DNA of 64,000 nucleotides from Esteya vermicola. Taxonomy: Eukaryota > Ascomycota > Sordariomycetes > Ophiostomatales > Ophiostomataceae. Position numbers and translations under genes: made by a program. The stretch lies in assembly GCA_002778215.1 (NCBI GenBank), contig PCDM01000018.1:1364001-1428000 (forward strand), in the 5' to 3' direction. The notes beneath the pieces were generated by a model, which saw nothing but the letters and a program-made list of their open reading frames with translations, did not search any database and was not told the DNA's origin. This document shows, piece by piece, positions 40,838 to 50,492 of the stretch (position 1 is the first letter of the stretch; every line of letters starts with the position of its first letter).

Positions 40838-43284
40838 TTACTGCACAATTTCCTCGGTCTCTTCTAGGACCTCCTCGACAATCTCCTCCACCACCTTTTC
40901 TTCCACCACCTTTTCGCCCTCGCCCTCGGCCATCTCCTCTGTCTTCTTCTTGAGCAACTGTTCCACCAGATCCTTGGGAATGTGCATCGCCACCCGGTCT
41001 TCCTCGACCTCGGCCTCGACCTCCTCGCGCCACTCCACCCACTCCTCGAGCAGGCGGCGGCGGCGGTCAATGACTTCCTGGTCGGCGCCCGCTATCCGCT
41101 CGGCGTCCTCCTGGTCAAACACCCGTGAGTACTCGCGCAGGTTCTTGCGGATCGTCTTCTGCTCCTCCTTGCTGAGCAGCGAAGCCGGACGCGGCCGCCA
41201 CTGCCACTGCTTGAACTTGTCCACGTGCTCCTCGCGCAGCAGCTCGCCCTTGAAATCGTACAAATGGTAGCCATTTTCCATCTAGCCTAGTCAGTAAAAA
41301 GAGCAACAAAATGCACGTAAAAAAAGACGTAAAAGGGGAAAAAAAAAGAGAAAAGAACTGGCACAAAACTCACGCTGTGCTTCCAGGCAGAGGCCCATGT
41401 GGCCACAAAGCGACCAGAGGGATCCCACTCCACGTCCGTCACTCCGTAGTGGTCTGCCGTGTTCATGAGCTGCAGGTTGGCCGTCAGGTCCTTGTCCGAC
41501 TCGGGCTTCTCGCCCTCAAAGTCCACGTCAAAGAACTCGAGCTCCGAGGACTGCTGGCTGTGCACGGTGGCGATGACGACAAACCGGCCCTTGGGAGACC
41601 AGTAGATGGCGTTGCTGTTCTTCTTCTCCAGTGTGCGCAGGTGCTTAAAGTTGCCGACGGCCTGGCCCTTGGCCTTTTCGGGCGTGTAAAAGGACACGGA
41701 CGTCTTGGGCGGCACGGCCGTGGCGCCGACCGGCTCCGACGTGGTAATGATGACAAAGCGGTCGCCCTTGGGCTCCCAGGCAAAGTTGATGACGGTGTCC
41801 TTGATCGTGTCGAGCACCTCGACCGGCACGCCCTTTTCCTTGACGCGGAAGATTTCGAGCGTCGTCGCCTGCGACTTTTTGGACTTGGAGTGGCGGTCGA
41901 CCTTGACGCAGAGGTAGGCGGCGTCCGACTGCCAGTGCAGCTTGGCGTCCGAGACGCTAAAGAGGTTGAGCGTCCGCACAATCTCCTTGGACGGGACGCT
42001 CATCAGGCCGACCTTGGCCGGGTTGCTGCCAATCTCGGGCGTCCAGAAGCAGAAGAGCTGCTCATACGTCTTGACGCCATCGCGCTGCGGCCGCGCCGGC
42101 GCCCAGTCAAAGTCCATGACGCCGTCAATCTTGATCGTCGTCTTGTCGAGCAGGTTCATGCGCGGCAGCTCGTACACGGAAATGGCCGAGCCCTGTGTCA
42201 GGCGGGCGACGTACTTGTCGTCAGACGACCACTTGAAGGCGGGCCACGAGGGCGCCTTGCGCTGCATCTGCTTGCCGTCCTCGCCCGGGCCGCCGGGCAC
42301 GTCAAGGTTGGCAAACGACCGCAGAGGCTTGGCGGTGGCCACGTCCCAGATGACGTAATTCTTGCCGTCGTCGTCGAGGCTGAGGGCGGGGTGGCCCTCG
42401 TCGGGAATGGAGATGGGGCGGCCGGACCAGGTGACAATGTAGTTCTCCTGGGGGGAGAAGGCGACGAGGTTGACAAACGGATGGGGAAAGCGGCCGAGAC
42501 GGTCCCACTTGGGGCCGCCCCAGAGCTGGACGCCCTGGATGTGGACCGAGGTCAGAAAGGTGCCGAGGGGCGACCACTGGACGAAGCTCTCGGTCCAGTT
42601 GGGCCGGTCGACCACCGTCTCGGGGGGATCTTTTTCGCTGTTCCAGCAGACGCCGACATTGTCGCCGCGGTACATGGCAAACTGGTCACGGCCGCGGCCG
42701 CTGGGGTCGGCGAGGAAGGAGCGCAGGTGGTCGCGGGGCTGGAACTCGTCGATATGGGGCGGCGTGTACTCCTCGTCGATGCGGCCTTCACGGCCATAGC
42801 GCTCAATGTCGGTGAGCTTGTTGACGCGCATAAAGTGTTTCTTGTCCAGAGGAACATTGTCGAGCTGCCGGACAGCGGCGGCGGCTTCGGCGGGGGAGGA
42901 GAACTCGACAAAGGCGAATCTGCAGGTTAGCGGGAGAGGAGAGAGGAGGAGAGAGGAGGAGAGAAGAAGAAGAAGAAGAAGAAGAAGAAGAAGAAGAAGA
43001 AAGAAGACGTACTGTAGAGAGGATCCGTCTGAGCCCATGGGCATCTCAATCATGTCCTCTCTTGTCCTGCCGACAGTGTTGAGTTTCTTGAGCAAGAATT
43101 TGACGAGCTTGGGCTTCTGCTCGGGCGTGACCTTGGGCAGGCCGTCGACGACGACAAACGTGTCAAATCCCTCTTCCAGCTGAACCTCATACTTGGCGCG
43201 CAGATCAGAAATATCGACATCATCCTCGTCAAAGTCGTCCTCGTCGAGGTCGGCCTCGCGCAAATGGTCAAAAGAAGGCGCCAT
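40838..43284 (-). CDS. PRT1: eIF3 subunit b (Prt1 homologue), three exons
   Basis: Scaffold subunit of translation initiation factor 3, cytosolic. Exons 43013..43284, 41374..42919 and 40838..41281; 753 residues, the normal size. An acidic N-terminus (EADLDEDDFDEDDVDISDL) is followed by an RRM (FVVVDGLPKV ... FAFVEFSS, with the first intron splitting it), then the beta-propeller with repeats such as FVQWSPLGTFLTSVH, LWGGPKWDRLGRFPHPFVN, WSPKGRFVVIATV and VEWDPSGRFVATWAS. Exon 3 starts MENGYHLYDFKGELL and contains the helix that binds other eIF3 subunits (FKQWQWRPRP), then a Glu-rich end. Intron 1 holds a GAA repeat. Long open frames on the opposite strand are shadows. Confidence 0.97.
42963..43001. 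repeat. GAA triplet repeat in eIF3b intron 1
   Basis: About thirteen GAA units on the plus strand, read as TTC (pyrimidine) in the transcript near the 5' end of the 93-bp intron. Confidence 0.9.
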
Positions 43285-43837
43285 GACAAAGTCTTGGGCC
43301 TATCGAATTTTTTTTGGTCTTTTTTTTTCGCCTGGAATTCTTAGCAATAGGATAGTTTCGTCGTCAGATTAGTTCCGCGTCAATATGGGCTTCTCCTGAT
43401 GTTCTGGTGTTCTGGTGTTCTGACGTTCTTCTGCTTTCTCCTGGCTTTCGGCAGAAGGCTCGCGATATTCTCTTCTTTTTTTTCCGTGTGCAAATTCAGT
43501 GGGCAAAAGTGGGGCAGGTCTTCTGAGCCCCTCCTAACTGGTAGAGCTGAGGGGAGAATTCTGTATAGTACCAGCACATACGTATCGGATCTTTGTTCCT
43601 CCGGTTCCTGGCTTTATCCGAACCTCTCTGCTGATTTAGTGGGGTTAGGGGGAGGGGGAAGGCAATTGGCAAAAAAAAAAATAGAGGTAGCTCCGCCGTT
43701 CTGGGAAGCTGGTCCGTCTCTCGTTACTGTGGCAGGCAACGACGTGACGAGAATAGGATTCTGATTTTCCGACTTTTTGACTTTCTGCACAGCACAACCC
43801 GCTGCGTCTCTTCCGTCCGTTTTGCACTCTCGTAAAC
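43285..43837. promoter_or_regulatory. shared divergent promoter, eIF3b / CCT2
   Basis: 553 bp between the two start codons on opposite strands. Includes GTTCTGGTGTTCTGGTGTTCTGACGTTCT short repeats at 43399-43430. No TATA box seen, as usual for such genes. Confidence 0.6.
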
Positions 43838-45651
43838 ATGGTGAGTCCCAGCTGTCCTCTTTCTTTCCGTCTCTTGTGCTCTGTCTGCTCTGGTGACTAA
43901 TCCGACAAATCAGTCTTCGTTCAGCCCAACCCAGATTTTCGACGAGGGGACGACCGAGGAAAAGGGCGAGAATGCGCGGCTGTCTGCCTTTGTGGGAGCC
44001 ATTGCCGTGGGTGACCTCGTCAAGAGCACGCTCGGTCCCAAGGGAATGGACAAGATTCTCCAGTCTGCGTACGTGCCCCCCCTTCTACGTTCTTTCTCGC
44101 TTTTTGTCCTCCTTTTTTCCTTCTCCTTTTTTGGCCCTCTTCTCATGCTTCGTCCAGATCCACCGGTGATATCATTGTGACCAACGACGGCGCTACCATA
44201 TTGAAAGCGATTGCCCTGGACAACGCCGCGGCCAAGGTGCTCGTCAACATCTCCAAGGTGCAGGACGATGAGGTCGGTGACGGGACCACGTCCGTGGCCG
44301 TGCTGGCAGCCGAGCTGCTGCGTGAGGCCGAGAAGCTCGTCGACAAGAAGATCCACCCGCAGACGATCATTGAGGGCTACCGGATAGCGAGCCAGGCGGC
44401 GCTCAAGGCCCTCGAGCAGTCCACCGTCGACCACAGCCGCGACCCGGCCGCCTTCCGGCGTGATCTGCTGGCCATTGCCCGCACGACCCTCAGCTCCAAG
44501 GTGCTGGCCCAGGACCGCGACCACTTTGCCGAGCTGGCCTGCGACGCCATCCTGCGCCTCGGCGGCTCTGTCGACCTCACCCACATCCAGATTATCAAGA
44601 AGACGGGCGGCAAGCTCGGCGAGTCCTACCTCGACGAGGGCTTCATCCTCGACAAGCGCATCGGTGTCAACCAGCCCAAGCGGCTCGAAAAGGCAAAGAT
44701 CCTCATTGCCAACACGCCCATGGACACGGACAAGGTCAAGATCTTTGGCGCCCGCGTCAAGGTCGGCTCCACGAGCAAGCTCGCCGAGCTCGAAAAGGCC
44801 GAGCGCGAAAAGATGAAGGCCAAGGTCGACAAGATCAAGGCGCACGGCATCAACTGCTTCATCAACCGGCAACTCATCTACAACTGGCCCGAGCAGCTCT
44901 TTTCCGACGCCGGCATCGTCTCCATTGAGCACGCCGACTTTGACGGCATCGAGCGCCTCGCCCTCGTTACCGGCGGCGAGATCGCCTCCACCTTTGACCA
45001 CCCCGAGCTCGTCCAGCTCGGCCACTGCGACCTCATCGAGGAGGTCATTATCGGCGAAGACACCCTCATCAAGTTCTCGGGCGTCGCCGCCGGCCAGGCC
45101 TGCACCATTGTGCTGCGCGGCGCCTCTGAGCAGCTGCTCGACGAGTCGGAGCGCAGCTTGCACGACGCCCTGGCCGTGCTGTCGCAGACGGTCAAGGAGC
45201 CGCGCACAACGCTCGGCGGCGGCTGTGCCGAGATGATCATGGCCAAGGCCGTGGAGAATGCGGCCACGCGCATCGAGGGCAAGCGCCAAATGGCCGTCGC
45301 CGCCTTTGCCGTCGCCCTGCGCCAGCTGCCGACCATCCTGGCCGACAATGCCGGTCTCGACTCGGGCGACCTCGTGGCCCGTCTGCGCAAGGCCATCTAC
45401 GACGGCATGAGCACGTACGGCCTCGACCTGACGACGCCAGGTGGCGGCATTGCCGACATGCGGGATGTCGGTGTCGTGGAGAGCTACAAGTTGAAAAAGG
45501 CCGTCGTCTCGTCGGCCAGCGAGGCAGCCGAGGTATGTAACACAGAATCTGATGAGTCAGAAATCAGAAAAGACGGCTAACAAGGAAACAGTTGCTCCTT
45601 CGGGTAGACGACATTATCCGGGCGGCACCACGGCGGCGGGAGAGGATGTGA
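43838..45651 (+). CDS. CCT2: CCT/TRiC chaperonin subunit beta, four exons
   Basis: One of eight subunits of the cytosolic chaperonin that folds actin and tubulin. The first coding exon is just the ATG (43838..43840), followed by GTGAGT. The others are 43914..44068, 44158..45532 and 45592..45651; 530 residues, standard length. Key motifs: LVKSTLGPKGMDKILQS, TNDGATILKAI, the ATP-site DEVGDGTTSVAVLAAELLREAEKL, and the C-terminal GLDLTTPGGGIADMRDVGVVES with LRVDDIIRAAPRRRERM. The A|STGDIIVTNDG junction and the LLLRVDDII final exon confirm introns 2 and 3. Confidence 0.97.
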
Positions 45652-45992
45652 GGGGCCTGTCAGCAGACGGGCAGAGGACGACACCGAATGCGAAAGAGAC
45701 TGGACTATGAGGGCTTTGTGGATGTGTGAGGCCTCTCAAGGCATTGGGCACAAACGACCGCCGGATATCCATGGGGGGGAGGGATTTGTGGCAGGATGTA
45801 AAAATGAAGAAATACACGAATACATTAAAAAACGGGAAAATGTCTGACACGGGGTGGCTAATGTTTCCTTCTCTCACCAGTTCCACTCTTTCCGTGTTTG
45901 GGATGAATGTTCTGCGCTCGTCTACTCAGGCAGCATCTGCGAGGACTCTTTTTCTTTTTCTCTCACCCCTTGTTCTGCCACCTTCTAGAACG
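45652..45992. other. intergenic spacer
   Basis: CCT2 3' flank and promoter of the GT90 gene. An in-frame open stretch upstream of the chosen ATG exists but reads like leader sequence. No separate feature seen. Confidence 0.5.
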
Positions 45993-47519
45993 ATGAAGCG
46001 TCTAGTATCCAAGCACAGAAAAACCCTCGCTCTGCTGGCCCTCTGCTCTCTGCTGGTGCCAGCACTCCTCTTGCACACCTCTCCGTCGTATTCCTCTGCC
46101 ACGCCCAAACGGCACGCTCTGTGGGACCCCGAAAACGGCTCTCTGAGAGGATCCGAGGCCGAGTGTCGAGATGCCTTTCCCGGCCTGACAGACGACATTG
46201 ACAGCATGGTCCGTCTGGGGCCCTTTGCGGTGCGACCCGCCCGGGATATGGGACCCTTGCAGGTCCGGATACAAGACGGTCAGGTACGAGGACGCGAGGT
46301 GGGATGCAGAGACGGCAGAGACAGGAAAGTAACCGGCTAGATGTATATCCTTCGCAAAGAAAGCAATGACGTCATGACCCAAGAGACGCTAGATGTGCGT
46401 ACGAGGCAAGGATGCGTGCCCGTCAACCACCATGGCGGCTGACCTGTCCAGGCTCGACTGGCTACGCTGCACCAGCTGCACCTGGCCATGCTCACTTCGC
46501 CGACACCGCTGCCCAACACGATCGTCTCCATCAACGTCCAGGACGGTCCCGTCAACGATACCTGGTCCTACACCCGGCAAGCGTCTGCGTCGGCTGCCGC
46601 ACCCGGAAGCCCGCCGGTACGACGGGCCTTTCTCATGCCGCACTTTTCCGGCTGGGCCTGGCCGCTGCCGTTTGTCGGCTCTCAGAGACACGCGGCGGCG
46701 GCCGTGGATGCCATTGAGGCGGCGATGCCCTTTGGGAGCAAGGACAGCCGGCCCGTCTGGCGCGGCACGAAGCGGTACAACAGCGTCCACAACCCGCACC
46801 TGCGCACGCGGCTGCTCGAGGTGGCAGGCGGCACAGAGTGGGCGGATGTAGAGGAGCTCCGGTGGGAGGAGAGAGGAGAGAGTGAAACAGGAGGAGACAG
46901 ACGGGACGAAAAAGACAGACAAGACCGACACGGGCAGATGACGGCCACCAACGCCCTCTTGATTCAAGATTTTTGTCGCCACAAGTACATTATCCACACG
47001 GAAGGCATCACGTACAGCGGCCGCCTGTCCTTCCACCAAATGTGTGCCAGCGTCGTTCTCACACCGCCGCTGGCGTGGCTGCAGCACACGACGCACCTGG
47101 TGAAGCCGCTGTTCACGTCAGACCTCGACCTGGACGGCCCTGCACGAACACCCTGGACGCCCTCCAGAGCAGACCACTCGGCTTACTCGGCTTGGCCGAC
47201 ACACTTCTCGCCCGCCGAGGCCAACATGGTCTTTGTGGCCCCCGACTGGTCGGATCTCCACGAGACCATTGCCTGGCTCGAGGAGCACGCAGACGTGGCC
47301 GCCGGCATCGCGCGTCGACAGCGGGCGCTCTTTGTCGGCCGCGGCTACCTCAGCAGGGCGGCCGAGATGTGCTACTGGCGGGCGCTGATCCGAGGCTGGA
47401 GTGGCGTGGCTCGGCCACACGGCTGGGAGGTGGACGAGAGCCACGGCCTGGGGATCCCGTGGGAGCTCTTTTCTCTAGACAGCAAGCGAGAGAGTGAAGA
47501 GGCGGCAGTCTCTGAATAG
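45993..47519 (+). CDS. CAP10-like (GT90) glycosyltransferase, type II membrane protein, three exons
   Basis: Exons 45993..46283, 46341..46394 (54 bp) and 46452..47519; 470 residues. The start was chosen at the ATG giving a short basic segment (MKRLVSKHRKT) and one anchor (LALLALCSLLVPALLL). The central segment FLMPHFSGWAWPLPFVGSQ and the hallmark region NALLIQDFCRHKYIIHTEGITYSGRLSFHQMCASVVLTP match the CAP10/GT90 core, whose best-known member adds xylose in Cryptococcus capsule synthesis. The domain ends with FVAPDWSDLHETIAWLEEH and CYWRALIRGW. The donor sugar here is unknown; a Golgi location is expected. Its stop is 64 bp from the stop of the convergent prenyltransferase gene. Confidence 0.88.
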
Positions 47520-47583
47520 AGTACAGAATCCAAGTTCAAAAGAAAAAATCAAAATCAAAATCAAAATCAAAACCCCTCAAAAC

Positions 47584-49078
47584 TCATGCCCAGCAAGCTC
47601 TGCCCAGGTCTAGGAAGGCTCGCCTCCGATCCCGCCCTGGCTGGCCGGCCCCACGTAGCAAGGAGCGCCTGGCCACTTGGATGCGCCGCACCGCCTCGAC
47701 GCTGATGCAGAAAGCCGGGTCGAGTGGCTGCAGTCGAGGCTCACCCATGGTGGCCAAGGCAGCCAGCCCCAGGTAGGAGTGGTACAGGTCGGGGGGTCCG
47801 CCGGGGGTCTTGGAAAAGCCGCCAATGACGTGCTGCATCTCGTCGAGGAGGAAGCGGCGACTCGGGCCGATGAGCTGCTGGTCAGAGAGCGTCGTGCTGC
47901 CTGTGAGGTTGGCCGTAGTCCCCATGACCCACCAGGTGTAGCAGGTATCTGCCGGCTTGTTGCAGCGGCCATTGAACCCAATGTATGTGAGGTTGTCTGT
48001 CTGTCCCAGAGGATGCTCTTCCTCTGCAGCCAAGTCGTCGTCCTCCGCTTCGGAATCGGATCCGGCAGGGTAGCATTGCAGTTTCCGCTGTGCGAGCCAG
48101 TGGAGAAAGAGCGGCCGGTTGGGAATCCCTCGACCGAGCAGCGTGTCCGTGCTGGAAGCAGACCCCGTCTCGGCCGAGTCTGGGGGTCGGCCGAGCAGAG
48201 ACAGTGCCGCGACGGCACAAAAGGCATAACCGCCTGGGATGTCAGATTGGAGCACTATACAGGAGAGGAAGTAGAAGAGAAGAAGAAGAAGAAGAAGAGA
48301 GACAAAAGAACCTACCGTGACTCTCGTGTGTCGAGCTCTCCGAGAAGCCGCCATCATAGGTCTGGCCCTGGCGGATGTAGCGGACGAGGGCGTCGACGTC
48401 GATATCCTCGACCCATGCATCTGTTCCGGGCTGCACATCGCCCCTTAGAATCCAGCGGATCATGGCAGCCATGTAGCAGTAGCGCGTGTCGGCGCCACCG
48501 GCAATCAGCGTGCGCCGCCTCTGCCTCGTCTGCCCTGTCTTGTCTGACGGCACGCACTCGACCACGTCCACCAGCACTTCTCCAAAGCTGCCGTCTTTCC
48601 GCTGCAGCGTCCGCAGCCAGTCCAGCGTGGCGGTTCGATGGACTCCACAAAACGCAGACTTGTCCTCGCCCTCGTCCCCCCTCGACAGCAGAGCCAGCAG
48701 CTGCAGGGCGAATAGAGTGGCCGCGAGGTTGGCTGCGTCCCGTGTCCCGACAGCCGGCCTGCCCGTATCAAAATCAAAGCCGTCATAGTCGGACGCCTGC
48801 AGAGGCACGTGTGTAGGTCCGCCGGCAAACCCGCCCCCAGGGTGCTGGCAGGAGAGAACCCACTCTCGCAGTCTGCGCCGGTCGGCCAGAGGGATCCAAG
48901 TGGGCGCAGGGCCCTCTGGTCCACTCGCTGGCGAGAGCAGATCAATGGCAGCTACGGTAAAGCAACCGAGAGTCATGCGAGTGCTGTCGTTGCCCGTGTA
49001 CTGGTGTGGCAGCAGGGACCGCAGACAGCGCTGCCAGTAGCGGAGGTGTCGGGTGTTGTCGAGCACGGGAGTGTTCAT
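47584..49078 (-). CDS. CDC43: geranylgeranyltransferase I beta subunit, two exons
   Basis: Attaches geranylgeranyl to CaaL cysteines of Rho/Cdc42-type GTPases, with the shared alpha subunit. Exons 48316..49078 and 47584..48233 join in phase 1 to form GGYAFCAVAALSLLG; 470 residues against about 375 in yeast. Prenyltransferase repeats are clear: HPGGGFAGGP, LQRKDGSFGEV, GQTYDGGFSESSTHESHGG and GFNGRCNKPADTCYTWWVMG. Zinc ligands are the Asp and Cys of ADTCYTWW and the His of LYHSYLGLA. The extra length comes from an acidic insert (GSDSEAEDDDLAAEEEH) and a longer C-terminus. The intron has a GAA/TTC repeat. Confidence 0.93.
48273..48300. repeat. GAA triplet repeat in the CDC43 intron
   Basis: About seven GAA units plus imperfect copies, pyrimidine-rich on the transcribed (minus) strand and adjacent to the donor, like the repeat in eIF3b intron 1. 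Confidence 0.85.
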
Positions 49079-49561
49079 GGTGAGGTAGTGTTGGGGAGAG
49101 GAGAAGAGGAGGAGAAGAGGTGAAGAGAGAAGAAAAGAAGAGTACGTAAGCAGCGAGGGGCTTTATCTTATCCATACTACGTGCGGGAGCTTGCCCCCAA
49201 GAGGGCTAGGAAGAACTGTCACCTTAGCCAGGCACAGGCTTGCACGTGATCCTGAAAGTACTCGTACCTCTCCAATTCTGGGTTTTTTTTTTCTCGCCTG
49301 GAACCTGATTTGGAATTCAACGTCGACGAGTCACAGGGAGCCGCGCATTGGACGAGCAGGGGCGGCATTTTGTGCCACATGTCAAACACTGACTGCACAG
49401 CTGACCTTTTGAAGACGATAACAAAATAAGACGATAGACGACGATAAACGACAAAAGACGATAAAAACCAGCCATCAGACAGCCAACAGCCAACACTTTC
49501 TTTTTCATCTTTTTTTTTTCTTTTCTCGCACGACTTTCTCTCGTTTGCCTCACCACTCATC
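49079..49561. promoter_or_regulatory. shared divergent promoter, CDC43 / ILM1
   Basis: 483 bp between opposite start codons. Contains ACGATA(A)ACGA short repeats at 49415-49465. Confidence 0.55.
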
Positions 49562-50285
49562 ATGGCGTGGATATCAGGACAGACCATCATCACCTCCCTC
49601 TCCCTCTTCCACATCACGCTGGGCTTCTTCTTCTTCACCAACCCCATCACGATCGCCGACCAGGCTCTCGTCTACATCCTCGGCAATTCCATGGGACTCG
49701 TATGTTTTGACGGACCCTCTCGTCTCTGACCTCTGACCTCTGACCTTTTTTCCTCTAGCCCTACTCTAGAAGCTTCGACGCACCCTCCCCCCCTCTGGCC
49801 TTTCTCGGCGTCGTCCTGGCCTCTGTCGGCATCAACGACCTCCTCACCCTCAGCCTCCCCGAAGAAGTCAGCATGATCCACTACTGGGGAACTCAAGGTG
49901 AGCCTCTTGTTTCCTACTCTCTTTTTCCTACTCTCCTTTTTCCCTTCTCTCCTTTTTCCCTTCTCTCCTCTTTCCCATCTCCTCTCCTGCTAACACCCCA
50001 GCCCCCGTTCGCCTCTTCGTCTCCCTGAGCATGGTCTGCTACTCCTTCTTCTTTAGCGCCTCGTCTCCCCTCTACGGCGGCTCCGGTCCTCATACGCGCA
50101 TGACCCATCCCTATGTTATCAACTCGGCTGGCGATGCTCTCAAGAACCGTGTCTTCTTTTCCTTCATGTTTGTCGAGGCCGCGTCCTGGTTCTGGATCTG
50201 GGTGACCCTGCGCGAAGAGCGCCAAGAGGTGCTCGCTCGTAAGGCGAGGAGGCGCAGTCACCAGCAGACCCTGAGTCTCCACTAA
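49562..50285 (+). CDS. ILM1: ILM1 family membrane protein, three exons
   Basis: Exons 49562..49699, 49759..49897 and 50002..50285; 186 residues (yeast Ilm1 has 203). The start MAWISGQTIITSLSLFHITLGFFFFTNP and the segments ALVYILGNSMGL and LAFLGVVLASVGINDLLTLSLPEE are characteristic. Further segments VRLFVSLSMVCYSFFF and NRVFFSFMFVEAASWFWIWVTLREER complete four membrane spans and a basic cytosolic tail. In yeast loss of Ilm1 increases loss of mitochondrial DNA; the protein is in the ER and may affect potassium transport. The exact activity is not known. Intron acceptors CCTCTAG and CCCAG are clear. Confidence 0.93.
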
Positions 50286-50492
50286 CCCTGCTGGCCGGAC
50301 AGCTGGGCCACAGAGGGCAGCAGGATAGCAGGACAGGACGGAATCTGGGAGATGACGCATGAATACGAGGGTAATGATCTCTTTGACTTCTTTTTGCTTC
50401 TCTCTGATCACTTTTGAAATATACCCATTTTATACAAATTGTTTTAACTTTTTTTTGAGTTTCTTGCCTCTTTTTCTTCTTTCTCTCTCCCG
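50286..50492. other. convergent 3' flanks of ILM1 and NAA25
   Basis: 207 bp between stop codons of two converging genes; AT-rich, no feature. Confidence 0.5.

Noticed and set aside
41311..42930. 539-codon plus-strand frame
   Set aside because: Antisense shadow of eIF3b exon 2, caused by GC-rich third positions.
43910..45289. 459-codon minus-strand frame
   Set aside because: Antisense shadow of CCT2, and it crosses a CCT2 intron.
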